Numbered from the stretch's first letter, positions 1 through 9,490 are shown. The stretch: 64,000 bases of DNA from Streptomyces endocoffeicus (GCF_016741935.1 NZ_JAERRG010000001.1:868001-932000), one strand, 5' to 3'. Made by a program: numbers and translations. The notes: generated by a model not told the origin, from the letters alone.

Positions 1-1064
1 CCATCCTCCCCCTGCGACTCAGCTTCGTCGAGATCGTGCCGCGCACCACCAGCACCAAGGCCAAGGTGCGGATACCGATCGGGACCGGCCCCTACGCCGT
101 CACGTCATGGCAGACCGGTGTCTCCATCTCCCTCGCCCGCAACGAGAACTACTGGGGGAAGGCGCCCGCCTATCCCCGGGCCCGGTACGTCTGGCGCAGC
201 GATGCCAGCGTCCGTGCCGCGATGATCGACAAGGGCGAGGCCGACATCGCGACGGCGCTGGACCACACCAGCGCCGACAAGGGCAACACCGTGGCCTACC
301 CCAACAACGAGACCACCGCCCTGCGTCTGGACGGCCGCGAGGCGCCGCTCAACGACATCCGGGTGCGCAAGGCGATCGGCATGGCCGTCGACCGCGAGGG
401 CATCATCGAAGCGCTTCTCGGCGGACTGGCCAAGCCCGCCGCACAACTCGTCCCGCCCGGCGTGGTGGGCCACAACGACGACCTCGCCCCCGTCCCGTAC
501 CGCGTGGCCGCCGCCCGCGCGCTGGTGAAACAGGCCGCCGACGACGGTGTCCCCGTGCACCGGCAGATCACCCTCGTGGCGCGCAACGGCATGTTCGCCG
601 GGATCTCGGAAGTGGCCGAGGCCCTGCAGTACGAGATGGACCGGGTGGGGCTGAACGTGCGGATTCGCATGGCGGACACCGCCACCCACCTGCAGTACCA
701 GCTGCGTCCGCTGCCCCGAAACGTCGGGCCGGTGGCGCTGCTGATCATGCACGGCAACCAGGCCGGGGACGCGGCCTTCACCACGAGTCAGTACCTGGTG
801 AGCGACGGCCCGCAGTCCACCTTCGGCACCAAGGAGCTCGACCGGCGCATCGCCGCGGCGGACGCGCTGTCCGGCAAGGCCCGCGAGAAGGCGTTCGCCG
901 AGGTGCTCGGCTACCAGAACGAAACGGTCGCGCAGTACGCCTATCTGGCCCATATGCGCGGACTGCTGGGGCTGTCGCCGAAGGTGCGGTACCGGCCGGA
1001 CTCCGCCACCGGGGACGAGATGCGGCTGGCCGAGGTCGGCCCCGCGCGGGCGGGGAGGCACTGA
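1..1064 (+). CDS. ABC transporter substrate-binding protein, SBP family 5 (5' partial)
   Basis: C-terminal part of an extracellular solute-binding protein of the oligopeptide/nickel class (SBP_bac_5). The frame is open from base 3 to the window edge, so the start, signal peptide and lipobox lie outside. The visible part has the family landmarks GTGPY followed by an R-N-E-N-Y-W motif, then a section where residues after 'LNDIRVRKAIGMAVDR' form the usual second-lobe helix. It ends in TGA at 1062-1064, one base before the ATG of the permease, so it heads a five- to six-gene import operon. The substrate cannot be read from the sequence; di- or oligopeptides are the family default. Confidence 0.9.
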   Translation, partial: ILPLRLSFVEIVPRTTSTKAKVRIPIGTGPYAVTSWQTGVSISLARNENYWGKAPAYPRARYVWRSDASVRAAMIDKGEADIATALDHTSADKGNTVAYPNNETTALRLDGREAPLNDIRVRKAIGMAVDREGIIEALLGGLAKPAAQLVPPGVVGHNDDLAPVPYRVAAARALVKQAADDGVPVHRQITLVARNGMFAGISEVAEALQYEMDRVGLNVRIRMADTATHLQYQLRPLPRNVGPVALLIMHGNQAGDAAFTTSQYLVSDGPQSTFGTKELDRRIAAADALSGKAREKAFAEVLGYQNETVAQYAYLAHMRGLLGLSPKVRYRPDSATGDEMRLAEVGPARAGRH

Positions 1065-1065
1065 G

Positions 1066-1995
1066 ATGACGTCCTTCCTGCGCAAGCGCATCATCTCCAG
1101 CGCGATCCCCCTGGTGTTCGTGGTGCTGGGCGTGTTCTGCCTGGCCCGCCTGACCGGCAGCCCCGTCGATCTCTACCTCCCGCTGAGCGCCACCCCGCAG
1201 CAGCGGGCCGAGTTCTCCGCCGCCCACGGCTTCGACGACTCCATTCCGGTGCAGCTGTGGGACTACCTCACCAACGCCGCGCAACTCGACTTCGGGACCT
1301 CGCTGCGCACCGGGGAGCCGGCCGGCACGATGGTGCTCGACGCCTTCCCGGTCACCCTCCAACTCGCCGGTGTGACCATGCTGTTGGCGATCCTCGGGGC
1401 GCTGCTGGTCGGAAGCCTCGCCGCGTACCGGCCCAACTCGCTCATCGACCGGATCGCCGGTCTGCTGTCGATGACCGCGGCCAGCATCCCCGACTTCTGG
1501 TTCGCGATCGTGGGTGTGCTGGTCTTCGGCGTGGGCCTGGACTGGCTGCCGACCTCCGGCACCCTGGGCGGTCCGGAGATCTGGGTGCTGCCCATCGCCA
1601 CTCTGCTGATCCGCCCGTTCGGGGTGCTGGTGCAGGTGGTCCGCGGCAGCATGGTCGGCGCGCTGTCCGCGCCGTATGTGAAGGTCGCGCGCAGCAAGGG
1701 GGCCGGCCCCAAGCGCGTGGTGTTCGGACACGCGCTGCGCAACTCCATCACGCCCGTTCTGACCGTCGCCGGGGACCTGACCGTCGGCCTCGTCAACGGC
1801 GCGGTGATCGTGGAAACGATCTTCGGCTGGCCCGGGATCGGCAAGCTCATGATCGACTCGATTCTGCAGCGCGACTTCGCGGTGTTGCAGGCCGCCGTCC
1901 TGCTCACGGCGGTGACGATCTTCGCGCTGAACATCCTCGTCGACGTCTGCCACGCCCTGATCGACCCCCGAGTGCGCCAGGCGGTGCCGGCGTGA
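1066..1995 (+). CDS. ABC transporter permease, DppB/OppB type
   Basis: Integral membrane subunit of 309 residues, the normal length for DppB-like permeases. It begins with an N-terminal membrane helix (about residues 10-29). An external domain and five further hydrophobic segments follow. The EAA-type cytoplasmic loop that contacts the ATPases is visible near residues 205-225 (KVARSKGAGPKRVVFGHALR). The ATG lies one base after the stop of the binding protein gene, implying translational coupling. The protein pairs with the next gene to form the membrane pore. Confidence 0.93.
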   Translation: MTSFLRKRIISSAIPLVFVVLGVFCLARLTGSPVDLYLPLSATPQQRAEFSAAHGFDDSIPVQLWDYLTNAAQLDFGTSLRTGEPAGTMVLDAFPVTLQLAGVTMLLAILGALLVGSLAAYRPNSLIDRIAGLLSMTAASIPDFWFAIVGVLVFGVGLDWLPTSGTLGGPEIWVLPIATLLIRPFGVLVQVVRGSMVGALSAPYVKVARSKGAGPKRVVFGHALRNSITPVLTVAGDLTVGLVNGAVIVETIFGWPGIGKLMIDSILQRDFAVLQAAVLLTAVTIFALNILVDVCHALIDPRVRQAVPA

Positions 1996-2009
1996 GCGAA
2001 GGAGCCACC

Positions 2010-3008
2010 ATGACCGACCCCGCCGACCCCACCGGCTCCACCGACCCCACCGACTCCGCCGACCGGCCCTCCGGCGCGGCAGCCGTCCCGTCGCGCCAAC
2101 GCCCGCCCCGCTGGTGGCTGCTGCTCGGCCGGGACCGGGCCGCGGCCGTCGCGGCCGTCATCCTCGCCGGGGTGTTCCTGGTCGCGCTGTTCGGCCGGCT
2201 GTTCATCGGGGACCGAGCCGTACGGCAGGATCTGCGCGCCTCGCTGCGCCCGCCCTCCCTCGACCACGGCTTCTACGGGCTGCTCGGCACGGATGTGCTG
2301 GGGCGCAGCGTGCTGGCCCGGCTGGTGGACGCCGCCGGGACGACGCTGTCCATCGCGGTGCCCGCGGTGCTGTGCTCGCTGCTGATCGGCTCGGCGCTGG
2401 GGCTGTGGGCCGGCTACCACGGAGGCATGCGCGAGAACGTCGCGATGCGGGTCGCCGATGTCATCCTCAGCTTCCCGTCCCTGCTGATCGCGGTGGTCGT
2501 GCTGTATGTCTTCGCGCCGAGCGCGATGAACATCGTGCTGATCCTCGCCGTCGCACGCGTCCCGGTCTATCTGCGCACCGCCCGCGCGGAGTCGGCCGAG
2601 CTGAGGAGCCGTCTGTTCGTGGACGCGGCCCGGACCTTCGGCACGCCGAGCCGGAACATCATCTACCGGCACATTCTGCCGATCGCGCTGCCGACGCTGC
2701 TGACCGTGGCCACGCTCGACTTCTGTTTCGTCATGCTGACCGAGTCCAGCCTGAGCTTCCTCGGCATCGGCATCCAGCCCCCCGATGTGAGCTGGGGGCT
2801 GATGGTGGCGCAAGGGCGCCAGTACCTCCAGACGGCCTGGTGGATCGCCGTGCTGCCGGGTGTCGCGATCGTGCTCACCACGGTGTCGGCCACGGTGCTC
2901 GCCGCCTGGGTCCGCCTGGCCACCGACCCGGCCCAGCGCTGGCGTCTGACGTTGCCCAGGAAGCGGCGCGGCAACCGGGCCGCTGTTCCCTCGGAGATGA
3001 TCGCGTGA
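2010..3008 (+). CDS. ABC transporter permease, DppC/OppC type
   Basis: Second membrane subunit, 332 residues. The ATG at 2010 is preferred because GAAGGAG at 1998-2004 sits 5 bases before it; a GTG at 1992 overlapping the upstream stop is the alternative. The N-terminal tail is rich in Asp, Pro and Thr and is probably cytoplasmic and disordered. A first membrane helix follows (about residues 45-65), then the OppC N-terminal region and the BPD_transp_1 domain. Its EAA loop is near residues 205-225 (FVDAARTFGTPSRNIIYRHI). It overlaps the downstream ATPase by 4 bases. Confidence 0.92.
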   Translation: MTDPADPTGSTDPTDSADRPSGAAAVPSRQRPPRWWLLLGRDRAAAVAAVILAGVFLVALFGRLFIGDRAVRQDLRASLRPPSLDHGFYGLLGTDVLGRSVLARLVDAAGTTLSIAVPAVLCSLLIGSALGLWAGYHGGMRENVAMRVADVILSFPSLLIAVVVLYVFAPSAMNIVLILAVARVPVYLRTARAESAELRSRLFVDAARTFGTPSRNIIYRHILPIALPTLLTVATLDFCFVMLTESSLSFLGIGIQPPDVSWGLMVAQGRQYLQTAWWIAVLPGVAIVLTTVSATVLAAWVRLATDPAQRWRLTLPRKRRGNRAAVPSEMIA

Positions 3009-4018
3009 CCCCCTCCACCCTGCCCGCGCCCGCCGGGACCGGCGGCCCCGCACTCGAAGTCGAGGGGCTCTGTGTCGACTTGCGCACCCCCTCCGGGACC
3101 GTCCGGGCGGTGAACGGTGTCGGCTTCCAGGTGCGCAAGGGGCGCACGCTGGCGCTGCTGGGCGAGTCCGGCTGCGGCAAGTCGATGACCGCGCTGTCCA
3201 TCGTCGGGCTGCTCGAGCCGACGGCCGAGGTGACGGGCGGATCCGTGAAGGTGTCCGGCACCGATGTGCTGCGGCTGGGCCAGGCGGGGCGCAGGAAGCT
3301 CGCCGGGCCCGTGCTGTCGATCGTCTTCCAGGACGCGCTGACCGCGCTCAACCCCGTACAGCCGGTCGGCAGGCAGCTCGCCGAGCCGTTCCGCATCCAT
3401 CGCGGGATGTCGCGCCGCGATGCCCGGGAGAAGGCGGTCGAGCTGATGACCCGCGTCGGCATCCCCGAGCCCCGGCTGCGGGCCCGCGCGTATCCGCATC
3501 AGTTCTCCGGCGGTATGCGCCAGCGGCTGCTCATCGCGATGGCCGTCGCGCTGGACCCCGATGTGCTCATCGCCGACGAGCCCACGACCGCGCTCGATGT
3601 CACCGTGCAGGCGCAGATCATGCGGCTGCTGCGGGATCTGCAGACCGAGCGGGACATGGCGCTGGTGCTGATCACCCACGATCTGGCGGTGGTGGCCCAG
3701 CGCGCGGACGATGTCGTGGTGATGTACGCGGGCAATGTGGTGGAGACCGGCCCGGTGGCGGAGGTGTTCTCCCGCCCCCGCCACCCCTACACCAAGGGCT
3801 TGCTCGACTCGGTCCCCGAACACGCCGTCAGGGGCCGCCCGTTGCCCGCCGTACCGGGGAGCCCGCCCGAGCTCAGCGCGGTCCCGTCCGGCTGTGTCTT
3901 CCGGGCCAGATGTCCGCTGGCCCAGGAGCGCTGCGCCCAGGAGCGCCCCCGTCTGGTGTCCGTCGGGGCCTCGCGTTCGGCCGCCTGTCACTTCTCCGAG
4001 GAGCTCGACCGTGCCTGA
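3005..4018 (+). CDS. ABC transporter ATP-binding protein, DppD/OppD type
   Basis: Cytoplasmic ATPase of 337 residues that powers the importer. Visible motifs are Walker [10 protein letters not shown]-loop [11 protein letters not shown], signature FSGGMRQR, Walker [12 protein letters not shown] and the H-loop ITHDL. The C-terminal oligopeptide-transporter extension is present, with HPYTKGLL and three spaced cysteines (GCVFRARC...QERC) that may hold a metal or Fe-S centre, as suggested for this subfamily. The GTG start overlaps the permease stop (GTGA). Its end overlaps the next ATPase by 8 bases. Confidence 0.94.
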   Translation: MTPSTLPAPAGTGGPALEVEGLCVDLRTPSGTVRAVNGVGFQVRKGRTLALLGESGCGKSMTALSIVGLLEPTAEVTGGSVKVSGTDVLRLGQAGRRKLAGPVLSIVFQDALTALNPVQPVGRQLAEPFRIHRGMSRRDAREKAVELMTRVGIPEPRLRARAYPHQFSGGMRQRLLIAMAVALDPDVLIADEPTTALDVTVQAQIMRLLRDLQTERDMALVLITHDLAVVAQRADDVVVMYAGNVVETGPVAEVFSRPRHPYTKGLLDSVPEHAVRGRPLPAVPGSPPELSAVPSGCVFRARCPLAQERCAQERPRLVSVGASRSAACHFSEELDRA

Positions 4019-5072
4019 GACGCCCCTCACCGACGCCACCGCCGCCGGCCCGCGGGCCGAAGGCTCCGCCACTCCCCCGCCGCTGCTCGAGGTCCGCGGC
4101 GTGACCAAGTCGTTCGGCCATGGCCGCCGGCGCCTGACCGCGCTCGACGGCGTCGATGTGCGGGTCGAGCGCGGGCAGACGCTCGGGCTGGTGGGCGAGT
4201 CCGGATGTGGCAAGTCGACCCTGGCCAGAGTGGTGCTCGGGCTGGAGCGCCCGGACTCGGGCACGGTGCGCTTCGACGGCACCGATCCGTTCACCCTCAA
4301 GGGCAGGGAACTGCTGGCCTGGCGGCGCCGGGTGCAGATGGTGTTCCAGGACCCCTTCGCCTCGCTCAACGCCCGGATGTCCGCGGCCGACCTCATCGGC
4401 GAGCCGTGGCGCACCCACCGCGACATCGTGCCCACGGCACAGGCGCGGCAGCGACGGATCAGTGAGCTGCTGTCCCTCGTCGGACTGCGGGAGAGCGACG
4501 CCGACCGCTACCCGAACGAGTTCTCCGGCGGGCAGCGGCAGCGCATCGGCATCGCCCGCGCGCTCGCGCTGGACCCCGACCTCATCGTGTGCGACGAGCC
4601 GGTGTCCGCGCTCGACCTGTCGGTGCAGGCCCAAGTGCTCAATGTGCTCTCCGAGTTGCGTGAGCGGCTCGGTGTCTCCTACGTCTTCATCTCCCATGAC
4701 CTCTCCGTGGTCAGGCATGTCTCCGACCGGGTGACCGTGATGTACCTGGGCAAGGTCATCGAGCACGGCCCCGCCGAGGACGTCTTCGACCGGCCCGTGC
4801 ATCCCTACACCGCCGCCCTGATGTCCGCCGCGCCCACCCTCGACGTCTCCGGGCAGGCCCAGGACGACGAGATCCAGCTGCGCGGGGAGATCCCGTCCCC
4901 GTACGACATTCCGTCGGGCTGCCGGTTCCGCACCCGCTGCTGGCAGAGCGAGGCCCGGTGCGCCGAGCTCGCTCCTCCTGTCGTGATCCGCGACGGCACG
5001 GCGGACACCGGGCGGGAGCCGCACGAGGGCCTGTGCCACTTCCCGCTGGGCGCCGGGCCGATGGAAGCATGA
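4011..5072 (+). CDS. ABC transporter ATP-binding protein, DppF/OppF type
   Basis: Second ATPase of the importer, 353 residues, expected to form a heterodimer with the preceding one. Walker [10 protein letters not shown], signature FSGGQRQR, Walker B IVCDEPVSALD and H-loop ISHDLSVV are intact. The C-terminal tail again carries the HPYTAALM and Cys-rich segment (GCRFRTRC...ARC). The GTG start at 4011 lies inside the end of the upstream gene, which fits tight coupling. The last codons overlap the ATG of the TauE-like gene. Confidence 0.94.
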   Translation: MPETPLTDATAAGPRAEGSATPPPLLEVRGVTKSFGHGRRRLTALDGVDVRVERGQTLGLVGESGCGKSTLARVVLGLERPDSGTVRFDGTDPFTLKGRELLAWRRRVQMVFQDPFASLNARMSAADLIGEPWRTHRDIVPTAQARQRRISELLSLVGLRESDADRYPNEFSGGQRQRIGIARALALDPDLIVCDEPVSALDLSVQAQVLNVLSELRERLGVSYVFISHDLSVVRHVSDRVTVMYLGKVIEHGPAEDVFDRPVHPYTAALMSAAPTLDVSGQAQDDEIQLRGEIPSPYDIPSGCRFRTRCWQSEARCAELAPPVVIRDGTADTGREPHEGLCHFPLGAGPMEA

Positions 5073-5785
5073 GCCCGCCGGAGTTCACCCTGCTCTTCAT
5101 CACGGTGGCGGTCGGGGCGCTGCTCCAGGTCTCCATCGGCTTCGGGCTCGGCCTGCTGGCCGCCCCGGTGATCGCGATATTCGACCCGTCGCTCACCCCG
5201 GTGGTGGTCCTGCTGCTCGCCACCGGGGTCACGGCCGCGGTGCTGATGCTGGAGGGCGGCCACCTGGACCTGCGGGGCGCGGGGTGGGCGCTGATCGGCC
5301 GGGTGCCGGGGGTGCTGGGCGGCGCGGCGCTGGTGGCCGTGCTGCCCGCCCGGTACCTCGCCCTCCTCGTGGCCGCGGTCGTCCTCACAGGCGTGGCGGT
5401 GAGCCTGCGCGGCTTCGTGCCCGCGCCGCGGCGGCGGTCGGTGCTGCTGGCCGGTCTGATGTCGGGGCTGATGGGCACGGCGACCGCCATCGGAGGGCCG
5501 CCGATGGCCATGGTCTGGCAGCGCCTGAGCGGACCGCGGCTGCGCGCCACGATGAGCGGGTTCTTCCTGGCCGGTTCGGTGATGAGCCTGGCCACCCTGG
5601 CGGCGACGGGAGCGGTGCACACGTACAGCCTGTGGCACACCGCCCTGCTGGCCCCGGCCGCGGCGATCGGGGTGCTGCTGGCCCGCCCGCTGTCGAGCCG
5701 GCTGGACATGCGGCGCACCAGGGCCGTCGCCATGGTGCTCGCGGTGGCGAGCGCGACCGTGCTGGTGGTCCAGCAGTTCCGCTGA
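5069..5785 (+). CDS. TauE/SafE-family membrane permease
   Basis: Integral membrane protein of 238 residues with about eight hydrophobic segments and a repeated half-structure, as in the TauE/SafE (DUF81) family. Members export or import small organic or sulfur-containing anions. The ATG overlaps the stop of the second ATPase (ATGA), so it is the last gene of the ABC operon. That placement suggests the same substrate or an export of its breakdown product, which is inference. It is followed by a hairpin terminator. Confidence 0.87.
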   Translation: MSPPEFTLLFITVAVGALLQVSIGFGLGLLAAPVIAIFDPSLTPVVVLLLATGVTAAVLMLEGGHLDLRGAGWALIGRVPGVLGGAALVAVLPARYLALLVAAVVLTGVAVSLRGFVPAPRRRSVLLAGLMSGLMGTATAIGGPPMAMVWQRLSGPRLRATMSGFFLAGSVMSLATLAATGAVHTYSLWHTALLAPAAAIGVLLARPLSSRLDMRRTRAVAMVLAVASATVLVVQQFR

Positions 5786-5822
5786 ACCGGTCGGCTTCCG
5801 TTGAGAGTTGGCACTGCCGCTG

Positions 5823-5841
5823 ACCGGGCCATCGGCCCGGT
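5823..5841. terminator. Hairpin between convergent genes
   Basis: ACCGGGCC at 5823-5830 pairs perfectly with GGCCCGGT at 5834-5841 across a 3-base loop. It lies between the end of the TauE-like gene and the end of the convergent gene at 5862, and could serve both. Confidence 0.6.
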
Positions 5842-5861
5842 TCCCTCATCGGCGTCTCCGG

Positions 5862-6194
5862 TCAGCTCTCCGCTGCCACGGGGACGGCGCGGCGCTGTCC
5901 GGTGACCTTGGAGGAGGGCAGCCGCCCGGCCTTGGAGGTGCCGGTCATCGTCTCGCCCTCGACCGTCATGGTGAACGCGAGGTTCAGCCGCATCGGCTTG
6001 GTGATGGTCTGACGCCAGATGAGCTCGTCACCGTCGAGCGCCACATCGGCCAGCGGGACCTCCTCCCCCGCACCGTGGGCCGTACCGGTCAGGGTGCCGC
6101 CCTTGTCGCGGAGTTCGATCACGGCCTTGATCCGGCCGATGGGTGTGGAGATGGACAGATCCCAGGTGCCTTCGACGGAGTCTGCGACGGGCAT
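5862..6194 (-). CDS. Small conserved hypothetical protein
   Basis: Soluble protein of 110 residues with no signal peptide or membrane segment. Alternating hydrophobic residues (GTWDLSI, AVIEL, LTGTA, LNLAFTMTVEG) suggest a small beta-barrel, like proteins that describe a ligand-binding lipocalin-type or DUF-type fold. I do not recognise the family by name. The ATG at 6194 is chosen because AAGGAA lies 9-10 bases upstream, and longer versions would run into a GC repeat. The neighbour downstream on the other strand is convergent. Its upstream neighbour is the DJ-1/PfpI gene on the same strand, so the two may be co-transcribed. Confidence 0.7.
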   Translation of the reverse strand: MPVADSVEGTWDLSISTPIGRIKAVIELRDKGGTLTGTAHGAGEEVPLADVALDGDELIWRQTITKPMRLNLAFTMTVEGETMTGTSKAGRLPSSKVTGQRRAVPVAAES

Positions 6195-6224
6195 GGTGGT
6201 GTGTTCCTTACGGTGGGTCGGGGC

Positions 6225-6256
6225 GGATGGCGGTGGGGCGGGTGGCGGTGGGGCGG
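6225..6256. repeat. Short GC tandem repeat
   Basis: Two near-identical units of about 15 bases (GGCGGTGGGGCGG with GAT or GGT in front) sit between the DJ-1/PfpI gene and the small gene at 5862. This is probably slippage of spacer DNA. Confidence 0.5.
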
Positions 6257-6261
6257 TGTGG

Positions 6262-6957
6262 TCACAGGGCGACGGGCGACGGCCCGTGGTGGCGCCAGGG
6301 GGTGCCACGGCGCTCGTAGGCGAACAGTTCCTCGACGGCGTGGGCGATCCGCGGCCCCAGTTCGCGCTCCAGCAGATACAGGCCCAGATCGAGTCCCGAG
6401 GTGACACCGGCGCCGGTGACGAGATCGCCGTCGTCGACGACCCGGGCCCTGATCGCGTTGACGCCGGTGGCATCCAGCATGTCCAGGCCCATGTGGTGGG
6501 TGGTGGCGTAGCGGCCCTCCAGCAGACCGGCCATGGCCGGCACGAGCGAGCCGCCGCACACCGTGGCGACGGTCACCTCCGGGCGGTCCATGGCGGCCTT
6601 CAGCAGCCCCGGCAGCCCGGTGTTCAGGGTGCGGCCCAGCAGGACGGGGATGAGCTCGTCCTCCCGCCACTCACCCGGGTCCGCGTCCGCGTCGTGGTCG
6701 GGGACCTCGCCGGGCTCGCCGACCCGGCCGGCGGCACCGGGGACCACCACCAGGTCCGCCCTCGCCGGATCCAGTGCGGCCGTGGCGGGCAGCGGTACGC
6801 CGCCGACCCCGCTCACCACCTCACGCGGCCCCTCGGCGGACACCAGCTCCGCGCGCAGCGCTCCTCCGGAAGCCATGCCACCGGCGTGCAGCACTTCGTA
6901 GGGGGCGAGTACATCGAGGAGGTCGAAGCCGTCGAACAGGACGATCTGGGCGAGCAT
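6262..6957 (-). CDS. DJ-1/PfpI family protein (isonitrile hydratase/GATase1-like)
   Basis: Protein of 231 residues with a complete DJ-1/PfpI fold. It starts with the strand MLAQIVLFDGFDLLD. The nucleophile-elbow cysteine appears in VATVCGGSL at about residue 135, followed by the TTHH segment and then DLVTGAGVTSGLDLGL. This pattern is shared with isonitrile hydratases and with the N-terminal domain of GlxA-type regulators. The HTH domain of GlxA regulators is absent, so an enzyme is more likely. A loop at about residues 85-105 is long and acidic. It stands alone upstream of the small gene at 5862. Confidence 0.85.
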   Translation of the reverse strand: MLAQIVLFDGFDLLDVLAPYEVLHAGGMASGGALRAELVSAEGPREVVSGVGGVPLPATAALDPARADLVVVPGAAGRVGEPGEVPDHDADADPGEWREDELIPVLLGRTLNTGLPGLLKAAMDRPEVTVATVCGGSLVPAMAGLLEGRYATTHHMGLDMLDATGVNAIRARVVDDGDLVTGAGVTSGLDLGLYLLERELGPRIAHAVEELFAYERRGTPWRHHGPSPVAL

Positions 6958-7136
6958 GAAAATGTTCCCTCACATGCGGTGACGGCCAGTCCATCTGGCC
7001 CTTTTCCGACGCTATGCGAGGGCGGAAACGGCTCCCAGTGGCACGAGCGACATGGTTCAACGGGATCTCGCCAAGCGGGCCGGAGGGTGCCGGCAGATGC
7101 CCGGCAGATACCCCGCAGATGCCGCGATCAGGTGTC

Positions 7137-8168
7137 TCAGACCACGTCGGACGGCATGTTGTACGGCGTGACGACCTGGATGGGCGAGGGCAGGGAGGGG
7201 CCGTCGTCGGGGAGGGCTCCGTGGGCCCGCATGATGATCTGGCAGGCGCGGCGCATGTCCTGGCGCAGGTCGTGGTGGAGCACCGCGGACAGCCGGCGTT
7301 CGCGCAGCAGCCGGGTGTTGTCGTGGTCGAGGTCGTGGGCGATGAACACCTCGTAGCCGCGGCCGAGTTCCTCGAAGGCTTGGATCGTCGCGGTGTTGCC
7401 GCCGCCGATCGAGTAGACCGCCCGGATGTCCGGGTCGCGTCGCAGCGCCCGCAGGACCAGGTCGCGCTGGGTGGCGTCCAGGCCGTCGCTGTCGGTGACC
7501 TCCACGAGCGTGCGCCCGGGGTGTGCGTTGCGCAGCGCGCTGCGGAAGCCCATCTCGCGTTCCTCCTCGCCGCGGAAGAAGCCCCGGCTGATGGTGGTGA
7601 GCACATTGCCGGGGCGGTCGCCGAGCCACTGGCCCATGAGATACGCGGCGGTGGCTCCGGCGGCGCGGTTGTCGATACCGACGTAGGCCCGGCGTGCGCT
7701 GCCGGGCAGGTCGGTCACCAGGGTCACCACCGGTAGCCCGAGGGCGGTCAGGCGGCCGACGGCCGCCGTGACCTCCGGGGTGTCGGGCGCCTTCAGGACG
7801 ATCCCCTGGCAGCCGCCGCGTTGGGCGACGCGGTCCAGCGTGGCGATCAGCTCCTCCACCGGACCGGTCTCGCGGAAGTGGAAGCGCGACCGCAGCACCG
7901 CCGGGCGCAGCGAGGGCAGCTCCGCCTCCAGGGCGGCGCGGACCGCCGAGGAGAAGCGCTCAGGGGCCCGCATCACGATGTCGATCATGAAGGTACGGCC
8001 GCCGATGCGGACCTGGGTGCGCTGCCGGTCCAGGTCCTTGATGGCCTGGTGGACCTCCCGGGTGGTGCTCTCGCGCACCCCGCCCCGGTTGTTCAGCACC
8101 CGGTCGACGGTGGCCTCGCTCAGGCCCGCCTGCCGGGCGATCTCCCGGATGGGATACGGATGGGCCAT
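7137..8168 (-). CDS. LacI-family transcriptional regulator
   Basis: Regulator of 343 residues. The N-terminal helix-turn-helix reads IREIARQAGLSEATVDRVLNNRGGV, followed by a hinge and a periplasmic-binding-protein-like sensor domain (about residues 60-330) similar to sugar receptors. The gene is divergent from the PhyH-SDR-Gfo/Idh/MocA operon, whose start lies 109 bp away, so it most likely controls that operon in response to its substrate. Within the 8169-8277 intergenic region I could not single out a convincing operator. Confidence 0.9.
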   Translation of the reverse strand: MAHPYPIREIARQAGLSEATVDRVLNNRGGVRESTTREVHQAIKDLDRQRTQVRIGGRTFMIDIVMRAPERFSSAVRAALEAELPSLRPAVLRSRFHFRETGPVEELIATLDRVAQRGGCQGIVLKAPDTPEVTAAVGRLTALGLPVVTLVTDLPGSARRAYVGIDNRAAGATAAYLMGQWLGDRPGNVLTTISRGFFRGEEEREMGFRSALRNAHPGRTLVEVTDSDGLDATQRDLVLRALRRDPDIRAVYSIGGGNTATIQAFEELGRGYEVFIAHDLDHDNTRLLRERRLSAVLHHDLRQDMRRACQIIMRAHGALPDDGPSLPSPIQVVTPYNMPSDVV

Positions 8169-8277
8169 CGGCGCGCCTCCCTGAGGGGTTTTTGATGGGC
8201 TGCTGAGGATTGCCCGATGCTCGGCCGATCACAACACTGACAGAAAGCCGCAGCCCACGGGAAGGATCGGTTAAGCA

Positions 8278-9474
8278 ATGCCCCTCATCGCTCCGAGGTC
8301 TCCGAGGTCTCCGAGGTCTCATACCTGGCTCAGTGAGGCCGACTGCTCCCTCGATGCCTTCCGCACCCTGGTCGAGCGGACCACCGACCCCGGCGACCAC
8401 CCCGGTGCCGACGCCGTGGAGCACAACGTCCCCGTCTACGACGGCGACCGCCTGCGGGCCCGCGCCGCCACGGCGCCCGGCCGCCGGGAGGCCCAGGCGG
8501 AACTGGTCCACGCCCTGCTGGACGGCCCCGGCATCGTGGTGTTCAAGGGCGCCTTCCCCGACGCGTCGGTCCTGGACCGGGCCACCGAGGCGTTCACGGC
8601 GCTGATCGAGCGGGAACGGGCGGCGGGCCCCGCCCGCGGTGATCACTTCGCCAAGCCCGGCGCCAACGACCGGGTGTGGAACGCGCTGGAGAAGCTGGCC
8701 CTGAGCGCACCGGAGGTCTTCGCCGACTACTACGCCAACGACCTCATCGCCCTCGTGGCCACCGCCTGGCTCGGCCCCGGCTACCAGGTCACCTCACAGA
8801 TCAACCAGGTCAACCCGGGCGGCGCGGCGCAGAGCGTGCACCGCGACTACCACCTCGGCTTCCTCTCCGAGGCGCGGGCCGCGGCCTATCCCGCCCATGT
8901 CCACCGGCTCTCCCCCGTGCTGACCCTTCAGGGCGCGGTCGCCCACTGCGCCATGCCGGTCGAGTCCGGCCCGACGCTCTACCTGCCGTACTCACAAGCG
9001 TACGAGCCCGGCTATCTGGCCTGGCGCCGCCCGGAGTTCATGGCCTACTTCGCCGAACACCACGTCCAGCTGCCGCTGGAGGCGGGCGACGCGGTCTTCT
9101 TCAACCCCGCGCTCTTCCACGCCGCCGGACACAATCGCTCCACGGACATCCGGCGGATGGCGAACCTGCTGCAGATCTCCTCCGCCTTCGGCCGCGCCAT
9201 GGAGACCGTCGACCGCGAGGCGGTGGCCAACGCGGTCTTCCCCGTACTGCGGCGGCGCAAGGCCGAAGGCGCCACCGAGGACTGGCTGCACAACGTGATC
9301 GCGGCCTGCGCCGAGGGCTACCCCTTCCCCACCAACCTCGACCTCGACCCGCCGGTCGGCGGCCTCGCCCCGGACTCCCAGGCCGACACCCTCCGGCGCG
9401 CCCTGGAGCGGGACTGGACCCCGGAGACCCTGCGTACGGAACTGCGGGCCGGCGCCGAGCGCCGCCAGAGCTGA
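8278..9474 (+). CDS. Phytanoyl-CoA dioxygenase (PhyH) family protein
   Basis: Predicted non-haem Fe(II)/2-oxoglutarate oxygenase of 398 residues. The iron-binding HxD is His188-Arg-Asp190 (SVHRDYHLGF), and the distal His is at about 285 in AAGHNRS, where Arg287 could bind the 2-oxoglutarate carboxylate. Family members hydroxylate unactivated carbons of small molecules. AAGGA lies about 11 bases before the ATG. The N-terminus contains three Arg-Ser-Pro repeats encoded by a perfect 9-bp tandem repeat. It leads an operon with an SDR and two sugar-type dehydrogenases, so the substrate is probably a sugar, cyclitol or derivative. Confidence 0.88.
   Translation: MPLIAPRSPRSPRSHTWLSEADCSLDAFRTLVERTTDPGDHPGADAVEHNVPVYDGDRLRARAATAPGRREAQAELVHALLDGPGIVVFKGAFPDASVLDRATEAFTALIERERAAGPARGDHFAKPGANDRVWNALEKLALSAPEVFADYYANDLIALVATAWLGPGYQVTSQINQVNPGGAAQSVHRDYHLGFLSEARAAAYPAHVHRLSPVLTLQGAVAHCAMPVESGPTLYLPYSQAYEPGYLAWRRPEFMAYFAEHHVQLPLEAGDAVFFNPALFHAAGHNRSTDIRRMANLLQISSAFGRAMETVDREAVANAVFPVLRRRKAEGATEDWLHNVIAACAEGYPFPTNLDLDPPVGGLAPDSQADTLRRALERDWTPETLRTELRAGAERRQS
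8292..8318 (+). repeat. 9-bp tandem repeat in the PhyH N-terminus
   Basis: Three perfect copies of TCCGAGGTC encode repeated Pro-Arg-Ser residues just after the start of the dioxygenase gene. The unit is in frame, so copy changes would only lengthen or shorten the N-terminal tail. Confidence 0.85.
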
Positions 9475-9490
9475 AGGAGACGGACCGCTG

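Noticed and set aside
8169..8277. LacI operator in the divergent promoter region
   Set aside because: TTGCCCGA...GATCACAA has only TTG/CAA ends in common and no real dyad; I could not support a site.
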